Positions 25,882-35,808 of a stretch of 64,000 nucleotides of DNA are shown one piece after another; positions within the stretch are counted from its first letter, which is position 1, and every line of letters begins with the position of its first letter. The notes below the pieces were generated by a model. It ran no database searches, had not been told where the DNA came from, and saw only the letters and a program-made list of their open reading frames with translations. Position numbers and translations under genes: made by a program. The DNA lies in NCBI RefSeq assembly GCF_002224485.1, contig NZ_CP022463.1, forward strand, positions 216,376 through 280,375, given 5' to 3'. The DNA comes from Sinomonas sp. R1AF57 (lineage in GTDB: Bacteria; Actinomycetota; Actinomycetes; Actinomycetales; Micrococcaceae).

Positions 25882-26871
25882 TCAGGCGCGGGCCAAGAGC
25901 TCCTCGCCCACACGGCCACGCTGGTAGAACACCTCCCGCCCGGCGCGCACCGGCTCGGTCAGCCCCGACTCCGCGAGCACCTTGAGGTGCGCGTTGACCG
26001 TCCCGGCGGCGAGGTCGAGCGCGCAGGCGAGCTGCGTCGTCGTCATCGGGACGTCGAGCTGGGCCAGGATCTGCGCCCGGGTGCGCCCGAGCAACCGCGA
26101 GATGGGGGACTCGCGCGTCTCGCGCGTCGCCTCCCACAGCCGCCCGACGCCGCGGGGAGCGTAGGTGATGGTCGGCACGAACGGGGCGATGTTGAGCACG
26201 AGCGTGTTCGGCCACACGAACGCGTTGGGCACGAGGATAAGGCCGCGGCCCGGCTCGGGCAGGTCCGTGGCCTCGCAGCCGCGCGTGATCTCGAGGCCCG
26301 TCTCGGTGGGCCGCACGCTCGGGTGGAGCGTCTTGAAGACCTCCTGGATGCCGTGGTGCGAGAGCTCCTCGAGCCGGGAGTCGATGTCCGCGAGCAGGAC
26401 CGAGCGCAGCCTCGGCCAGTAGGGCTCGACGGCGGTCGCCCAGTACCAGCGCAGCGCCGCGACGATCCGGGGCACGGCGGCGTCGATGTCTGCGCGGAGC
26501 TCCTCGAGCGTGGCCAGGATGGTCCCCGTCGGCTTGCGGCGCTCGAGGTAGCCGAGGTCGCGCAGCCACAGCTCGCCCGGGACTGCGGCGACGGCATCGA
26601 GCGCGTCGGCGAACGAGTCCCCCCGCTCGGGCGTGGGCGTGAGCGAGTCGGCGATGAAGCCCTGCGGCTGCACGAGCGTGGTGAGCAGGCGCAGGTGCTC
26701 GCGCGCGAGGGGGTCGCCGCTGCCCGTGATGCGGCGGCGTGCCTCGGTGACCCACGGCCGGTGCAGGGGCGTCCCCGCCTGCAGGGCCCGCAGGCTCGTG
26801 ACCGTCTCCCACAGCGGTGACGCCTCGAAGCGGACCCTCGTGAGGTCCTCGTGCGTGAGCGTGATGAACAT
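25882..26871 (-). CDS. DUF5937/ArsR-type winged-helix regulator
   Basis: The 329-residue protein starts with a long domain of the DUF5937 type (FEASPLWETVTSLRALQ, then HLRLLTTLVQPQGFIADSL) and ends with an ArsR-like winged helix (LLGRTRAQILAQLDVPMTTT, QLACALDLAAGTVNAHLKVL, EPVRAGREVFYQRG). Such proteins are predicted transcription factors in actinobacteria with unknown ligands. It is divergent from a small hypothetical gene, with inverted repeats between them. The ATG at 26871 was chosen as the start of the conserved domain; the ribosome site is weak. Confidence 0.8.
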   Translation of the reverse strand: MFITLTHEDLTRVRFEASPLWETVTSLRALQAGTPLHRPWVTEARRRITGSGDPLAREHLRLLTTLVQPQGFIADSLTPTPERGDSFADALDAVAAVPGELWLRDLGYLERRKPTGTILATLEELRADIDAAVPRIVAALRWYWATAVEPYWPRLRSVLLADIDSRLEELSHHGIQEVFKTLHPSVRPTETGLEITRGCEATDLPEPGRGLILVPNAFVWPNTLVLNIAPFVPTITYAPRGVGRLWEATRETRESPISRLLGRTRAQILAQLDVPMTTTQLACALDLAAGTVNAHLKVLAESGLTEPVRAGREVFYQRGRVGEELLARA

Positions 26872-26907
26872 GGATCCAGCGTAGGAACGCACGCCCCTCA
26901 GGGCGAG

Positions 26908-26934
26908 GATTCGGTGAACGCCGAATCGTTTCGG
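26908..26934. promoter_or_regulatory. Overlapping inverted repeats, candidate operator
   Basis: GATTCGG (26908-26914) and CCGAATC (26921-26927) are perfect arms six bases apart, and CCGAA (26921-26925) also pairs with TTCGG (26930-26934). They lie between the divergent DUF5937 regulator and the gene at 26965, so an autoregulatory site is likely. Confidence 0.5.
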
Positions 26935-26964
26935 CCGCCGGGAGTGCGGCGCACACTCGTGGGC

Positions 26965-27399
26965 ATGGCAACGAACACCCGCACCCAGCACTCCACCGAA
27001 CCGCTCGACCGGACCCTGCATCCGCTCCGCCCCACTACGCGTCGGCCCGTCCGCGACCCGCATCGCGACGCCGGAGGGCCGCTCGCGGGTGAGCGCGCGA
27101 CGCCGGTCGGGAACCCGCCGTCGTCCCCCCGCCTGCCGCTCGCGGAGCCTGACGCACCGCGGGCTCCCCGCCGCGCTGACCGGCCCCTCGTCGCGCCGAC
27201 GACGCTTCCGGACCACTCCGGCGACCTCCTCGGACTGCCCGACTTCTCGGCGCTGCGCCGCCGCTTCCACCGGGCGTGGGCGTGGCTCGCGGGGCAGTTC
27301 GGCGCGGCGGCCGAGGTCGATGCGCGCCTCCGCGCCCGCCGGGACGAGGATTCGGCCGCTATGCTGCGCGCCGGTGTCGCCCCGACCCCGTTCGCCTGA
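26965..27399 (+). CDS. Hypothetical basic, proline-rich protein
   Basis: I do not recognise this 144-residue protein. The first 90 residues are rich in Arg, Pro and Thr (for example RPTTRRPVRDPHRDAGGP) and look disordered; the C-terminal part, LPDFSALRRRFHRAWAWLAG then AEVDARLRARRDEDSAAML, is amphipathic helical. No signal peptide or membrane segment is seen. The ATG at 26965 lacks a ribosome site, but CACACT at 26951-26956 could be a -10 giving an almost leaderless message. Its divergence from the DUF5937 regulator suggests it may be that regulator's target. Confidence 0.5.
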   Translation: MATNTRTQHSTEPLDRTLHPLRPTTRRPVRDPHRDAGGPLAGERATPVGNPPSSPRLPLAEPDAPRAPRRADRPLVAPTTLPDHSGDLLGLPDFSALRRRFHRAWAWLAGQFGAAAEVDARLRARRDEDSAAMLRAGVAPTPFA

Positions 27400-27439
27400 G
27401 GCCGTTGACCGCAGCGCGTTGGGGCCGCACCCTTGCGGC

Positions 27440-28279
27440 ATGGACGTTCCAGAGCTGCAGGGCGTGGACGTGGACGGCCTCCGCGTGGCGTACCGCCGGG
27501 CGGGGAACGGCCCGCCGCTCGTCCTGCTGCACGGGGCGTACGAGGACAGCCGCATCTGGCAGTACCAGCTCGCGGGCCTCGCCGACGAGTTCACCGTCAT
27601 CGCCTGGGACACCCCCGGCTGCGGCGGCTCGGACGACCTTCCCGGTGGCTTCACCGGGAGCCTCGGCGCGGTCCTCGCAGACTTCCTGACGGGGCTCGGG
27701 CTCACGGGCGCGACCAAGCCCCATGTGCTGGGCCTGTCGTTCGGCTCCACGGTCGCGCTGGACCTCGTGCGGGTGGCGCCGTCCGCGGCCGCGACGCTGA
27801 TCCTCGCCTCGGCCTACGCCGGGTGGGCCGGGTCGCTGCCCGCCGAGGAGGTAGAGCGCCGGTACTCCCAGGTCCTCGCCGAGCTCGAGAAGCCCGCCGC
27901 CGAGGTCATCCCTGCATGGCTTCCGACGCTCTTCAGCGAGCATGCGCCGCCCGAGGCCGTCGACCTCGTCTCCAGGGTCATGGCGGACTTCCGGCCTACG
28001 GGGATGCGGTCACTGCTCGAGCTGGCCGGGCGCGCAGACCACCGCCCCGTGCTTCCGACGGTTTCGGTCCCCACCCTCCTCCTCTACGGATCGAAGGACG
28101 TCCGCTCGCCGGTGGCGGTCGGCGAGGCGATGCGGGAGGCCATCCCGCAGGCCCAGCTCGCCGTCATCCCGGGCGCCGGGCACCTGACCTTCCTCGAGGA
28201 GCCCGACGCCTTCAACACCAAGATCCGGCGGTGGATCCGGGCACACCCCGGCCCCGCCCACACGGTGGGGCGGGTCTAA
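27440..28279 (+). CDS. Alpha/beta-fold hydrolase
   Basis: The 279-residue protein is a typical alpha/beta hydrolase: PPLVLLHGAYEDSRIW with the oxyanion HG, IAWDTPGCGGSD, the nucleophile elbow in HVLGLSFGSTVALDLV (Ser of GLSFGS), LLLYGSKDVRSP with the acid Asp, and PGAGHLTFLEEP with the catalytic His. It resembles small-molecule esterases and lactone or peroxide hydrolases; the substrate is unknown. The start at 27440 has no clear ribosome site. A GC-rich hairpin lies at its stop codon. Confidence 0.82.
   Translation: MDVPELQGVDVDGLRVAYRRAGNGPPLVLLHGAYEDSRIWQYQLAGLADEFTVIAWDTPGCGGSDDLPGGFTGSLGAVLADFLTGLGLTGATKPHVLGLSFGSTVALDLVRVAPSAAATLILASAYAGWAGSLPAEEVERRYSQVLAELEKPAAEVIPAWLPTLFSEHAPPEAVDLVSRVMADFRPTGMRSLLELAGRADHRPVLPTVSVPTLLLYGSKDVRSPVAVGEAMREAIPQAQLAVIPGAGHLTFLEEPDAFNTKIRRWIRAHPGPAHTVGRV
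28253..28274 (+). terminator. Short GC hairpin at the end of the hydrolase gene
   Basis: CCCGCCC at 28253-28259 pairs with GGGCGGG at 28268-28274 around an 8-nt loop and is followed by TCTAAAATG. It overlaps the last codons of the hydrolase gene. The stem is short and the tail has few T residues, so it is a weak candidate. Confidence 0.4.
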
Positions 28280-28376
28280 AATGTGAGTGCTGGGCAGCGA
28301 CGCCGGGAGGCGCTTGACCGGGTGCGGCGCCGCGGGCGGTCGACTCCACGTCCCCCACGACTGAGAGAGCACCGGC

Positions 28377-29552
28377 ATGGGACCCCAGCATGGCGCACGA
28401 CGGCGCGCAGCGGCTGTGCTCGCACTCTTCCTCTCGCTCTCGGGCTGCGCGTACGCTGCTCCGGACCCGGCGCCGCCCGCTCCCGCGCCCGGCCCGATGG
28501 ACTCGCTGGACAGCCAGGCCAGGCTGCTCATCGACAACGGTGCCGTGGCCGCCGTCGTGCAGGTCCGCTGGCCCGGGGGAGAGTGGTCGCGGGCCTACGG
28601 GGTCCGCGACCTCGACACGAAGACGCCAGCCCAGCCGGATGACCGCGTGCAGGTAGCCGCCGTCACGGCGTCCATGACCGCGGTGACCGTGCTCAAGCTC
28701 GTCGATGACGGGCTGATCGGCCTCGACAGCCCCGTGAACGACGTGATCCCGGGCTTCACCACCTCGCTGAAGCCTCCGGGCCCGATCACCGTGCGGCAGC
28801 TGCTGAGCCACACCTCCGGCCTCCCAGACTTCAACGACGCGCTTCCCGGCGACCCCGACTTCAGGCCACTGCTCGACCGGCCGATGACCATGGAGCGCGC
28901 GCTCGAACTGGCGGGCACCCTCCCGTGGACCGCCGCCGACGTCGGAGGGTTCCGCTATTCGGACACCAACTACGCTGCACTCGGGCTGCTCGTCCAGACG
29001 CTCCGGCACCGTCCCTTCGCTGATGTCCTGCGGGACGAGGTGATCTCACCGTTCGGGCTCTCGAAGACCAGCATGGGCCGGGCCGATGTCCACGCGGCCG
29101 ATCTCCTCCACGGTTATGTGACGTTGCGCGGCGAACGGATCGATCTCAGCGACAACACGTTCTCCGCTGGAATGCCGTACAACGGAGCGGTCTCCAGCAT
29201 GGCAGACGTGAACACCTTCTTCGGCGCGCTGTTCCAGGGCAGGCTCGTCTCCGCGCCGTCTCTGGCGGAGATGGAGAAGAGCCCGAGGCCGGGGCTCCCG
29301 TACGCACTCGGGCTGTGGGTGCACTCCGGCTGCTCGACGAATGATCGCTACGAGAGCCGCGGTGCCTTCTGGCACACCGTGACGGTGGCGGTGGCGAGCG
29401 ACGACGGCAGGTACCAGGCGGCCATGAGTGTCTCGGTCAAGCCCGTCGCGACCGACCTCGAAGATCCCGACACCGCACGCCAGAGGGAGCTCTACGGGGA
29501 GCAGGTCGAGTCGTCACTGAACGAGACGCTGGATCGCCTCTGCCAGTCCTGA
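28377..29552 (+). CDS. Beta-lactamase-fold lipoprotein, catalytic residues lost
   Basis: The 391-residue protein has a signal peptide with lipobox LSGC (Cys24), so it should be a membrane-anchored lipoprotein on the cell surface. The rest aligns with serine beta-lactamase/DD-peptidase (class C-like) proteins: LLSHTSGLPDFND, FRYSDTNYAALGLLVQTL and ALGLWVHSGCS. However the SxxK motif at residues 95-98 reads AVTA, so both the nucleophile Ser and the Lys are Ala; the Tyr motif is YSD rather than YxN, and the HxG motif is not evident. It is probably a binding protein, not an enzyme. AGAGAGC is the only ribosome-site candidate. Confidence 0.82.
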   Translation: MGPQHGARRRAAAVLALFLSLSGCAYAAPDPAPPAPAPGPMDSLDSQARLLIDNGAVAAVVQVRWPGGEWSRAYGVRDLDTKTPAQPDDRVQVAAVTASMTAVTVLKLVDDGLIGLDSPVNDVIPGFTTSLKPPGPITVRQLLSHTSGLPDFNDALPGDPDFRPLLDRPMTMERALELAGTLPWTAADVGGFRYSDTNYAALGLLVQTLRHRPFADVLRDEVISPFGLSKTSMGRADVHAADLLHGYVTLRGERIDLSDNTFSAGMPYNGAVSSMADVNTFFGALFQGRLVSAPSLAEMEKSPRPGLPYALGLWVHSGCSTNDRYESRGAFWHTVTVAVASDDGRYQAAMSVSVKPVATDLEDPDTARQRELYGEQVESSLNETLDRLCQS

Positions 29553-29581
29553 GGCGGCGCTATGACCTCGCCAACAAGAAC

Positions 29582-29631
29582 TTGATGCGTCAACTACGAC
29601 AGCGTAGAGTAATCGTTGAAACATCAACTAC
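29582..29631 (+). promoter_or_regulatory. Promoter with two tandem operators before the FMN reductase
   Basis: TTGATG at 29582-29587 and TAGAGT at 29605-29610 are spaced by exactly 17 bp. Two copies of TTGA-N4-TCAACTAC, at 29582-29597 and 29616-29631, cover the -35 element and the start site, 34 bp apart. This is strong evidence for repression by a dimeric MarR- or HxlR-type regulator; no such gene is adjacent. Confidence 0.75.
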
Positions 29632-29647
29632 TCTCCTGCGAGGCATC

Positions 29648-30382
29648 ATGTCCTGGTTCTCCAAGCTCTTCGGCAAGTCCGACTCCGCCGCTGCCCACCG
29701 CGCTGACGCGCCCGTCGTCGAGGCCGCCCCGTCTGCCGAGGTGGCGGAAACCCCGGCGACCGTCCCCGCCGAGGTCCCCGGCGCCGTCGTGCGCGCCGGT
29801 GCGCCCCGAATCGCCGTGGTGACGGGCAGCACCCGCCCGGGCCGCAACAACCTCCAGGTGGCCGAGTGGCTCGTGGCCCGCGCGGGCCAGCGCGGCGACG
29901 CGGTGTACGAGCTCGTGGACATCGACTCGTTCAACCTCCCGCTGCTCGACGAGGCCTTCCCGGCCGCGTACGGCAACTACCAGGGCGAGCGCACCAAGGC
30001 CTGGGCCGCGAAGATCGCCGAGTTCGACGGCTACGTGTTCGTCACCGCGGAGTACAACCACTCGACGACGCCGGCCCTCGCCAACGCGCTGAGCTTCCTC
30101 AACGCCGAGTTCGCAAACAAGGCCGCGGGCATCGTCGGCTACGGCTCGGCGATGGGCGCGCGCGCCGTCGAGCACCTGCGCGGCATCCTGTCCGAGCTGC
30201 AGGTGGCTCACGTGCAGAAGACCGGCATGTTCTCGCTCTTCACGGACTTCAAGGACTTCTCCGTCTTCACCCCGACCGAGCAGCAGGCCGCCTCGGTGGA
30301 CCCGATGCTGGACCAGCTCGTGGCCTGGACCGTCGCATTCGCCAAGGTCCGCGCGGGCGAGTTCGAGGCCGTCGCGGTCTGA
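29648..30382 (+). CDS. NADPH-dependent FMN reductase-family protein with N-terminal extension
   Basis: The C-terminal 185 residues form a flavodoxin-like NADPH:FMN/quinone reductase: IAVVTGSTRPGRNNLQVAEW for FMN phosphate binding, DIDSFNLPLLDEAFPA, FVTAEYNHSTTPALANALSF, the family hallmark, and GIVGYGSAMGARAVEHLR. The first 55 residues are an Ala/Pro/Val-rich extension after MSWFSKLFG, not found in minimal family members, that may anchor or tether it. It may supply reduced flavin or detoxify quinones. It stands alone behind a promoter with two operators. Confidence 0.85.
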   Translation: MSWFSKLFGKSDSAAAHRADAPVVEAAPSAEVAETPATVPAEVPGAVVRAGAPRIAVVTGSTRPGRNNLQVAEWLVARAGQRGDAVYELVDIDSFNLPLLDEAFPAAYGNYQGERTKAWAAKIAEFDGYVFVTAEYNHSTTPALANALSFLNAEFANKAAGIVGYGSAMGARAVEHLRGILSELQVAHVQKTGMFSLFTDFKDFSVFTPTEQQAASVDPMLDQLVAWTVAFAKVRAGEFEAVAV

Positions 30383-30476
30383 CCCCGCAACGGTAGGGAC
30401 GGGACCCCGCAACGGTAGGGACGGGACCCCGCAACGGTAGGGACGAGACCCTACAACGCTGCGGGGTCCCGTCCCG
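30382..30476 (+). terminator. 22-bp triplicate repeat ending in a strong hairpin
   Basis: The unit beginning ACCCCGCAACGGTAGGGAC repeats at 30382, 30404 and 30426 with a decayed fourth part. GGGACGGGACCCCGC at 30418-30432 pairs perfectly with 30461-30475, followed by GTTTGTTGT. It lies between the rightward reductase and the leftward acs gene and probably ends transcription of the reductase. The first copy begins at the last base of the reductase stop codon. Confidence 0.75.
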
Positions 30477-30491
30477 TTTGTTGTGGGTCCG

Positions 30492-32578
<2,087 letters not shown>

Positions 32579-32582
<4 letters not shown>

Positions 32583-33442
32583 GCCCACCGGCGCACCGCC
32601 CATCTCTCGGCGACGCCCAGCAGGGCGTCGGTGATCTTGCCGATGACTGCCAGCAGCACGATGGCCAGGAGCAGCCGGTCGGTCCGTCCGTTGTTCTGCG
32701 AGTCCGTCAGGAGGAAGCCCAGGCCCATCGAGGACGCAATGAGCTCCGCCGCGACGAGGAACAGCCACGCCTGCGCGAGCGCTAGCCGCAGGCCCGAGAA
32801 GATCGCGGGCACGACGGCCGGCAGCTGGATCGTGGTCAGCAGCTGCAGGCCGGTGAGCCCGAACGCCCGCCCGGCCTCGACCAGCTTCCGGTCCACGTGG
32901 CGCAGCGCGAGGTACACCGTGGTGAACACCGGGAAGAACGCGCCGATCACGATCAGCGTGACCTTCGAGTTCTCCCCGATCTTGAGCCACAGGATCAGCA
33001 GCGGCACCCACGCGAGCGACGGGACCGCGCGCAGCGCCCCGATCGTCGGCGAGAGGAGCCGGTCCGCCCACTGCGACAGCCCCACGAGCGAGCCGAACGC
33101 GAGCCCCAGCGCCCCGCCGATCACGAACCCGAGCAGGACGCGCTGCGTCGAGATGCCCACGTGCTGCCACAGCTCCCCGCGGCCCGCGAGCTCCGCCCCC
33201 GCAGCGAGCACCGCACCCGGCGCCGGCAGCTGGACGGCGCTGAACAGCCCCGCCGAGGTGGACCACTGCCACAGCGCGAGCAGGACCAGGGGCACGACGG
33301 CGCCGATCGCCGCGCGCTTGAGCCCGCTGGCCGCGTCGCCCCGGGAACCACGGCGCAGGGTGCCGCGCACGACGGCGGGCGCCTCCGCGGCGTCGTGCGT
33401 CGCCTCAGCCTCGGGCTGGCTCCGGGAGGAGGCGGTGCTCAC
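32579..33442 (-). CDS. ssuC: Aliphatic sulfonate ABC transporter permease
   Basis: The 287-residue membrane protein has about six helices and the binding-protein-dependent permease signature EAGRAFGLTGLQLLTTIQLPAV, with FGSLVGLSQWADRLLSPTIG and VPSLAWVPLLILWLKIGENS, as in SsuC/TauC proteins. The first 35 residues are a hydrophilic extension rich in Glu, Ala and Arg. The GTG at 33442 overlaps the stop of the binding-protein gene. Together with SsuA and SsuB it forms an importer for sulfonates or similar sulfur compounds. Confidence 0.88.
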
Positions 33443-34494
33443 TTGGCTGCCTTGGACGCGAAGCTCGGCTCGAGGAGCGAGGCGAGAGCCGCATCGATCT
33501 TGTCCTGGCCGGAGACGTCCCCGGAGGCGACGAAGATCGGGCCGACCTTCTTCAGCACCGCCAGCTGCGTCTCGCCCGGGACCGGGTTGATGGCCAGCCG
33601 GGTGCGCTCCTTGATGACCTTCCCGGCCACCGCATCGGAGATGTTGGCCGCCTTGGCGAGGATCGAGGTGGTCTCCTCGAGGTTCGCCGCAGCCCAGCCG
33701 CGGGCCTTCTCGTAGGTGTCCACGACCGTCTGCGCCTGCTCCGGCCGCTCCTTGAGGAAGGACTCGGTGGCGTTGAGGAAGCCGTAGGTGTTGAAGTCGA
33801 TGTTGCGGTAGAGCAGCTTCGCGCCGTTCTGCTCGGCGGCCGCCATGATCGGGTCGAGGCCGCTCCACGCCTCGACGGAGCCGTTCTCGAGGGCCGTGCG
33901 GCCGTCCGCGTGCTGGAGGTTCTGGACCGTGACGTCGGCCTGCTTGAGCCCGTTGGCCTCGAGGGCCTGGAGGAGGAAGAAGTAGGGGTCCGTGCCCTTG
34001 GTCGCGGCGACCTGCTTGCCCCTGAGGTCCGCGACGGAGGCGATCTTCGAGTCCTTGCCGACCACGAGCGCGGCCCATTCGGGCTGGGAGTAGAGGCTGA
34101 TCGCCTTGATCGGCGAGCCGTTCGCGCGGGCCAGGAGCGCCGCGGAGCCGGCGGTGGATCCGACGTCGATCGCCCCGGCGCGCAGGGCCTCGTTGGCCTT
34201 GTTCGATCCGGCGGACTGGACCCAGTTCACGCCCACGCCCGAGGGCTTGAGGGCCTCCTCGAGCCAGCCCTTCTCCTTGATGACGATGGACAGCGGGTTG
34301 TAGGTGGCCCAGTCGATGTTCAGCGTCCCGGCCGCCTTCGCCGCGGGCGCCGAGCCGCCGGAGCCTTCGCCGGCGCACGCGCTCAGGCCCAGGGCGGCGG
34401 CGCCGAGGCCGAGGGCGAGGAAGGAGCGGCGGGACGCGGCGGTGCGGGACGCAGCGGTGCGGGCGGCGGTGCGGGACTGGTTCAGGGCAGGCAT
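33439..34494 (-). CDS. ssuA: Aliphatic sulfonate-binding lipoprotein of ABC transporter
   Basis: The 351-residue solute-binding protein begins with a twin-arginine motif (SRRSFL) inside its signal peptide and a lipobox LSAC, so it is probably a Tat-exported lipoprotein. The mature part (NIDWATYNPLSIVIKEKGWL, VNWVQSAGSNKANEALRAGA, DPYFFLLQALEANGLKQADV) fits the NMT1/SsuA family. AGAGG lies 6 bases before the ATG at 34494, which is preferred to an ATG 15 bases upstream. The N terminus contains short direct repeats (RTAAS) that stretch the region before the Tat motif. Ligand type is inferred from the operon and the SAM riboswitch. Confidence 0.88.
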   Translation of the reverse strand: MPALNQSRTAARTAASRTAASRRSFLALGLGAAALGLSACAGEGSGGSAPAAKAAGTLNIDWATYNPLSIVIKEKGWLEEALKPSGVGVNWVQSAGSNKANEALRAGAIDVGSTAGSAALLARANGSPIKAISLYSQPEWAALVVGKDSKIASVADLRGKQVAATKGTDPYFFLLQALEANGLKQADVTVQNLQHADGRTALENGSVEAWSGLDPIMAAAEQNGAKLLYRNIDFNTYGFLNATESFLKERPEQAQTVVDTYEKARGWAAANLEETTSILAKAANISDAVAGKVIKERTRLAINPVPGETQLAVLKKVGPIFVASGDVSGQDKIDAALASLLEPSFASKAAK

Positions 34495-34544
34495 GGGGAA
34501 CCTCTTCATGCGGGTGCGGGTGCGGGTGGACGTGCGGGGGAGGG

Positions 34545-35411
34545 TCAGTGGTGGTGCGTGTCCACGCCGAGCGTGGACAGGAGGGTGCCGCGGAGGCGGG
34601 CGAGTTCGGCGTCGGCGCGGTCGCGCGGGCGCTCGCCCGGGACGTCGAGGACGTGCTGGATCGTCGCGCCGGGCACGCCGTCCTCGGAGCCGAGCACCAC
34701 CACGCGGTCGGCGAGCTGGAGCGCCTCGTCGACGTCGTGGGTCACGAGCAGGACCGTGGTGGGCTCGGCCTCGTGGACGTGCAGGAGGAGGTCCTGCATC
34801 TTCAGCCGGGTGAGCGCATCGAGGGCGCCGAACGGCTCGTCCAGGAGCAGCACGCCGGGGCGCCGGGCCAGGGCACGGGCCAGCGAGGCCCGCTGGGCCA
34901 TGCCGCCGGAGATCTCGCCCGGGCGGTACGCCGCGCAGTGGGTCAGGCCCACGAGGGACAGGAGGCGGTCGACGGCGGCGCGCCCCTCGCGCTTCTCGGT
35001 CCCCTTGGGCAGGCCCAGGGCCACATTGTCGTGCACGCTCAGCCAGGGCAGGAGCCGGGGCTCCTGGAAGCCGACCGCGCACAGGGGCGAGATGCCGCTG
35101 CTCGGCTGGCCGCCCACGAGCAGTTCCCCGGCCGCGGGCGCGTCGAGCCCGGCGGCGATGCGCAGCAGCGTGGACTTTCCCGAGCCGCTCGGGCCCAGCA
35201 GGGCCACGATCTCACCCGGGGCGAGCGCGAGGTCGACGTCGCGCAGGACGTAAGTCACGCCGTCGTGCGCGCCCGTCCCGGTGTCCCGGCCGCGGCGGGC
35301 GGCGAAGGACTGGGCGACGCCGCGGAACTCCAGCGAGGCGGCGCGGGGCGCGGCGAGGGCGGAACCGCGGTGGGTGGCCTCGGAAGTCGGCTGGGCCAGG
35401 GCAGAAGGCAT
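34545..35411 (-). CDS. ssuB: Aliphatic sulfonate ABC transporter ATPase
   Basis: The 288-residue ATPase has Walker A in LLGPSGSGKSTLLRIAAGL, a Q-loop in VGFQEPRLLPWLSV, the signature ISGGMAQRASLARALARRPG, Walker B LLLDEPFGALDALT and the H-loop VTHDVDEA, matching SsuB/TauB. Three ATGs lie close together; that at 35411 was chosen because GGAG (35421-35418) is 6 bases upstream. That GGAG overlaps the 3' strand of the riboswitch P1 helix. It is the first gene of ssuB-ssuA-ssuC-acs. An SsuD monooxygenase gene is not present in the operon. Confidence 0.9.
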   Translation of the reverse strand: MPSALAQPTSEATHRGSALAAPRAASLEFRGVAQSFAARRGRDTGTGAHDGVTYVLRDVDLALAPGEIVALLGPSGSGKSTLLRIAAGLDAPAAGELLVGGQPSSGISPLCAVGFQEPRLLPWLSVHDNVALGLPKGTEKREGRAAVDRLLSLVGLTHCAAYRPGEISGGMAQRASLARALARRPGVLLLDEPFGALDALTRLKMQDLLLHVHEAEPTTVLLVTHDVDEALQLADRVVVLGSEDGVPGATIQHVLDVPGERPRDRADAELARLRGTLLSTLGVDTHHH

Positions 35412-35419
35412 GTGCATCT

Positions 35420-35511
35420 CCATCGGTTCTGGCGGTAGCACCTGTGGCCCCTGCGGGGGCCATGGTTGCTGCGGCGTCACGGAGCCAGATCTCTCGGCCG
35501 CTCGGGATGGT
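35420..35511 (-). ncRNA. SAM-I (S-box) riboswitch upstream of ssuB
   Basis: The minus-strand sequence repeats the core found before sfnG: CGGCCGAGAGATCTGG, GACGCCGCAGCAACC, GGTGCTACCGCCAG. P1 pairs CCATC (35510-35506) with GATGG (35424-35420). The last bases of P1 are part of the GGAG that serves ssuB, so SAM-stabilised P1 should directly block translation; no separate terminator hairpin is seen between aptamer and start codon. Confidence 0.88.
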
Positions 35512-35615
35512 CACTTCACATTTCACGTAAAGAACGCCCGCCGTGCAAAACCAGACGTCTGGGTGCGCGTAACAAATGACAATGTGTCCGCGTGTTTCCA
35601 CCGCTCGCGGATACG

Positions 35616-35646
35616 TTGGACGACCGGTGGATTCCTTCCGTACTGT
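35616..35646 (+). promoter_or_regulatory. Promoter of the SAM-IV/flavin reductase unit
   Basis: TTGGAC at 35616-35621 and TACTGT at 35641-35646 are 19 bp apart; the predicted start falls about 2 bases before the first base of the riboswitch. The spacing is longer than ideal. The remainder of 35512-35654 holds no gene; it is AT-richer than its surroundings and should also contain the leftward ssu promoter, which I could not pin down. Confidence 0.5.
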
Positions 35647-35654
35647 GAAGGACA

Positions 35655-35756
35655 GGATCAAGAGTCCCGGCGCGAAGCTCTGGCTGGCCGGGCGGCAACC
35701 CTCTCCCGTAGTGGGGTGCCCCAGATGAAGATCCGGCCGCGGTGGCCATCCGCGGC
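35655..35756 (+). ncRNA. SAM-IV riboswitch upstream of the flavin reductase
   Basis: P1 is GGATC (35655-35659) with GATCC (35730-35734). Inside lie AAGAGTCCCGGC, GGCCGGGCGGCAACCCTC, and GTGGGGTGCCCCAGATGAAG, which match the SAM-IV consensus of actinobacteria rather than SAM-I. After P1, GGCCGCGG and CCGCGGC (to 35756) form the extra 3' hairpin or pseudoknot region expected of this class. It precedes the start codon of the reductase by about 50 nt and should repress it at high SAM. Confidence 0.85.
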
Positions 35757-35808
35757 AAGTACGGCGCCTGCGAACCGTGGGCGTCCGGCCGACTAGCTGG
35801 AGGAGCCC

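Noticed and set aside
35412-35480. Longer N terminus for SsuB beginning upstream in frame
   Set aside because: The extension would be encoded by the SAM-I aptamer itself, and a good ribosome site fits the inner ATG at 35411.
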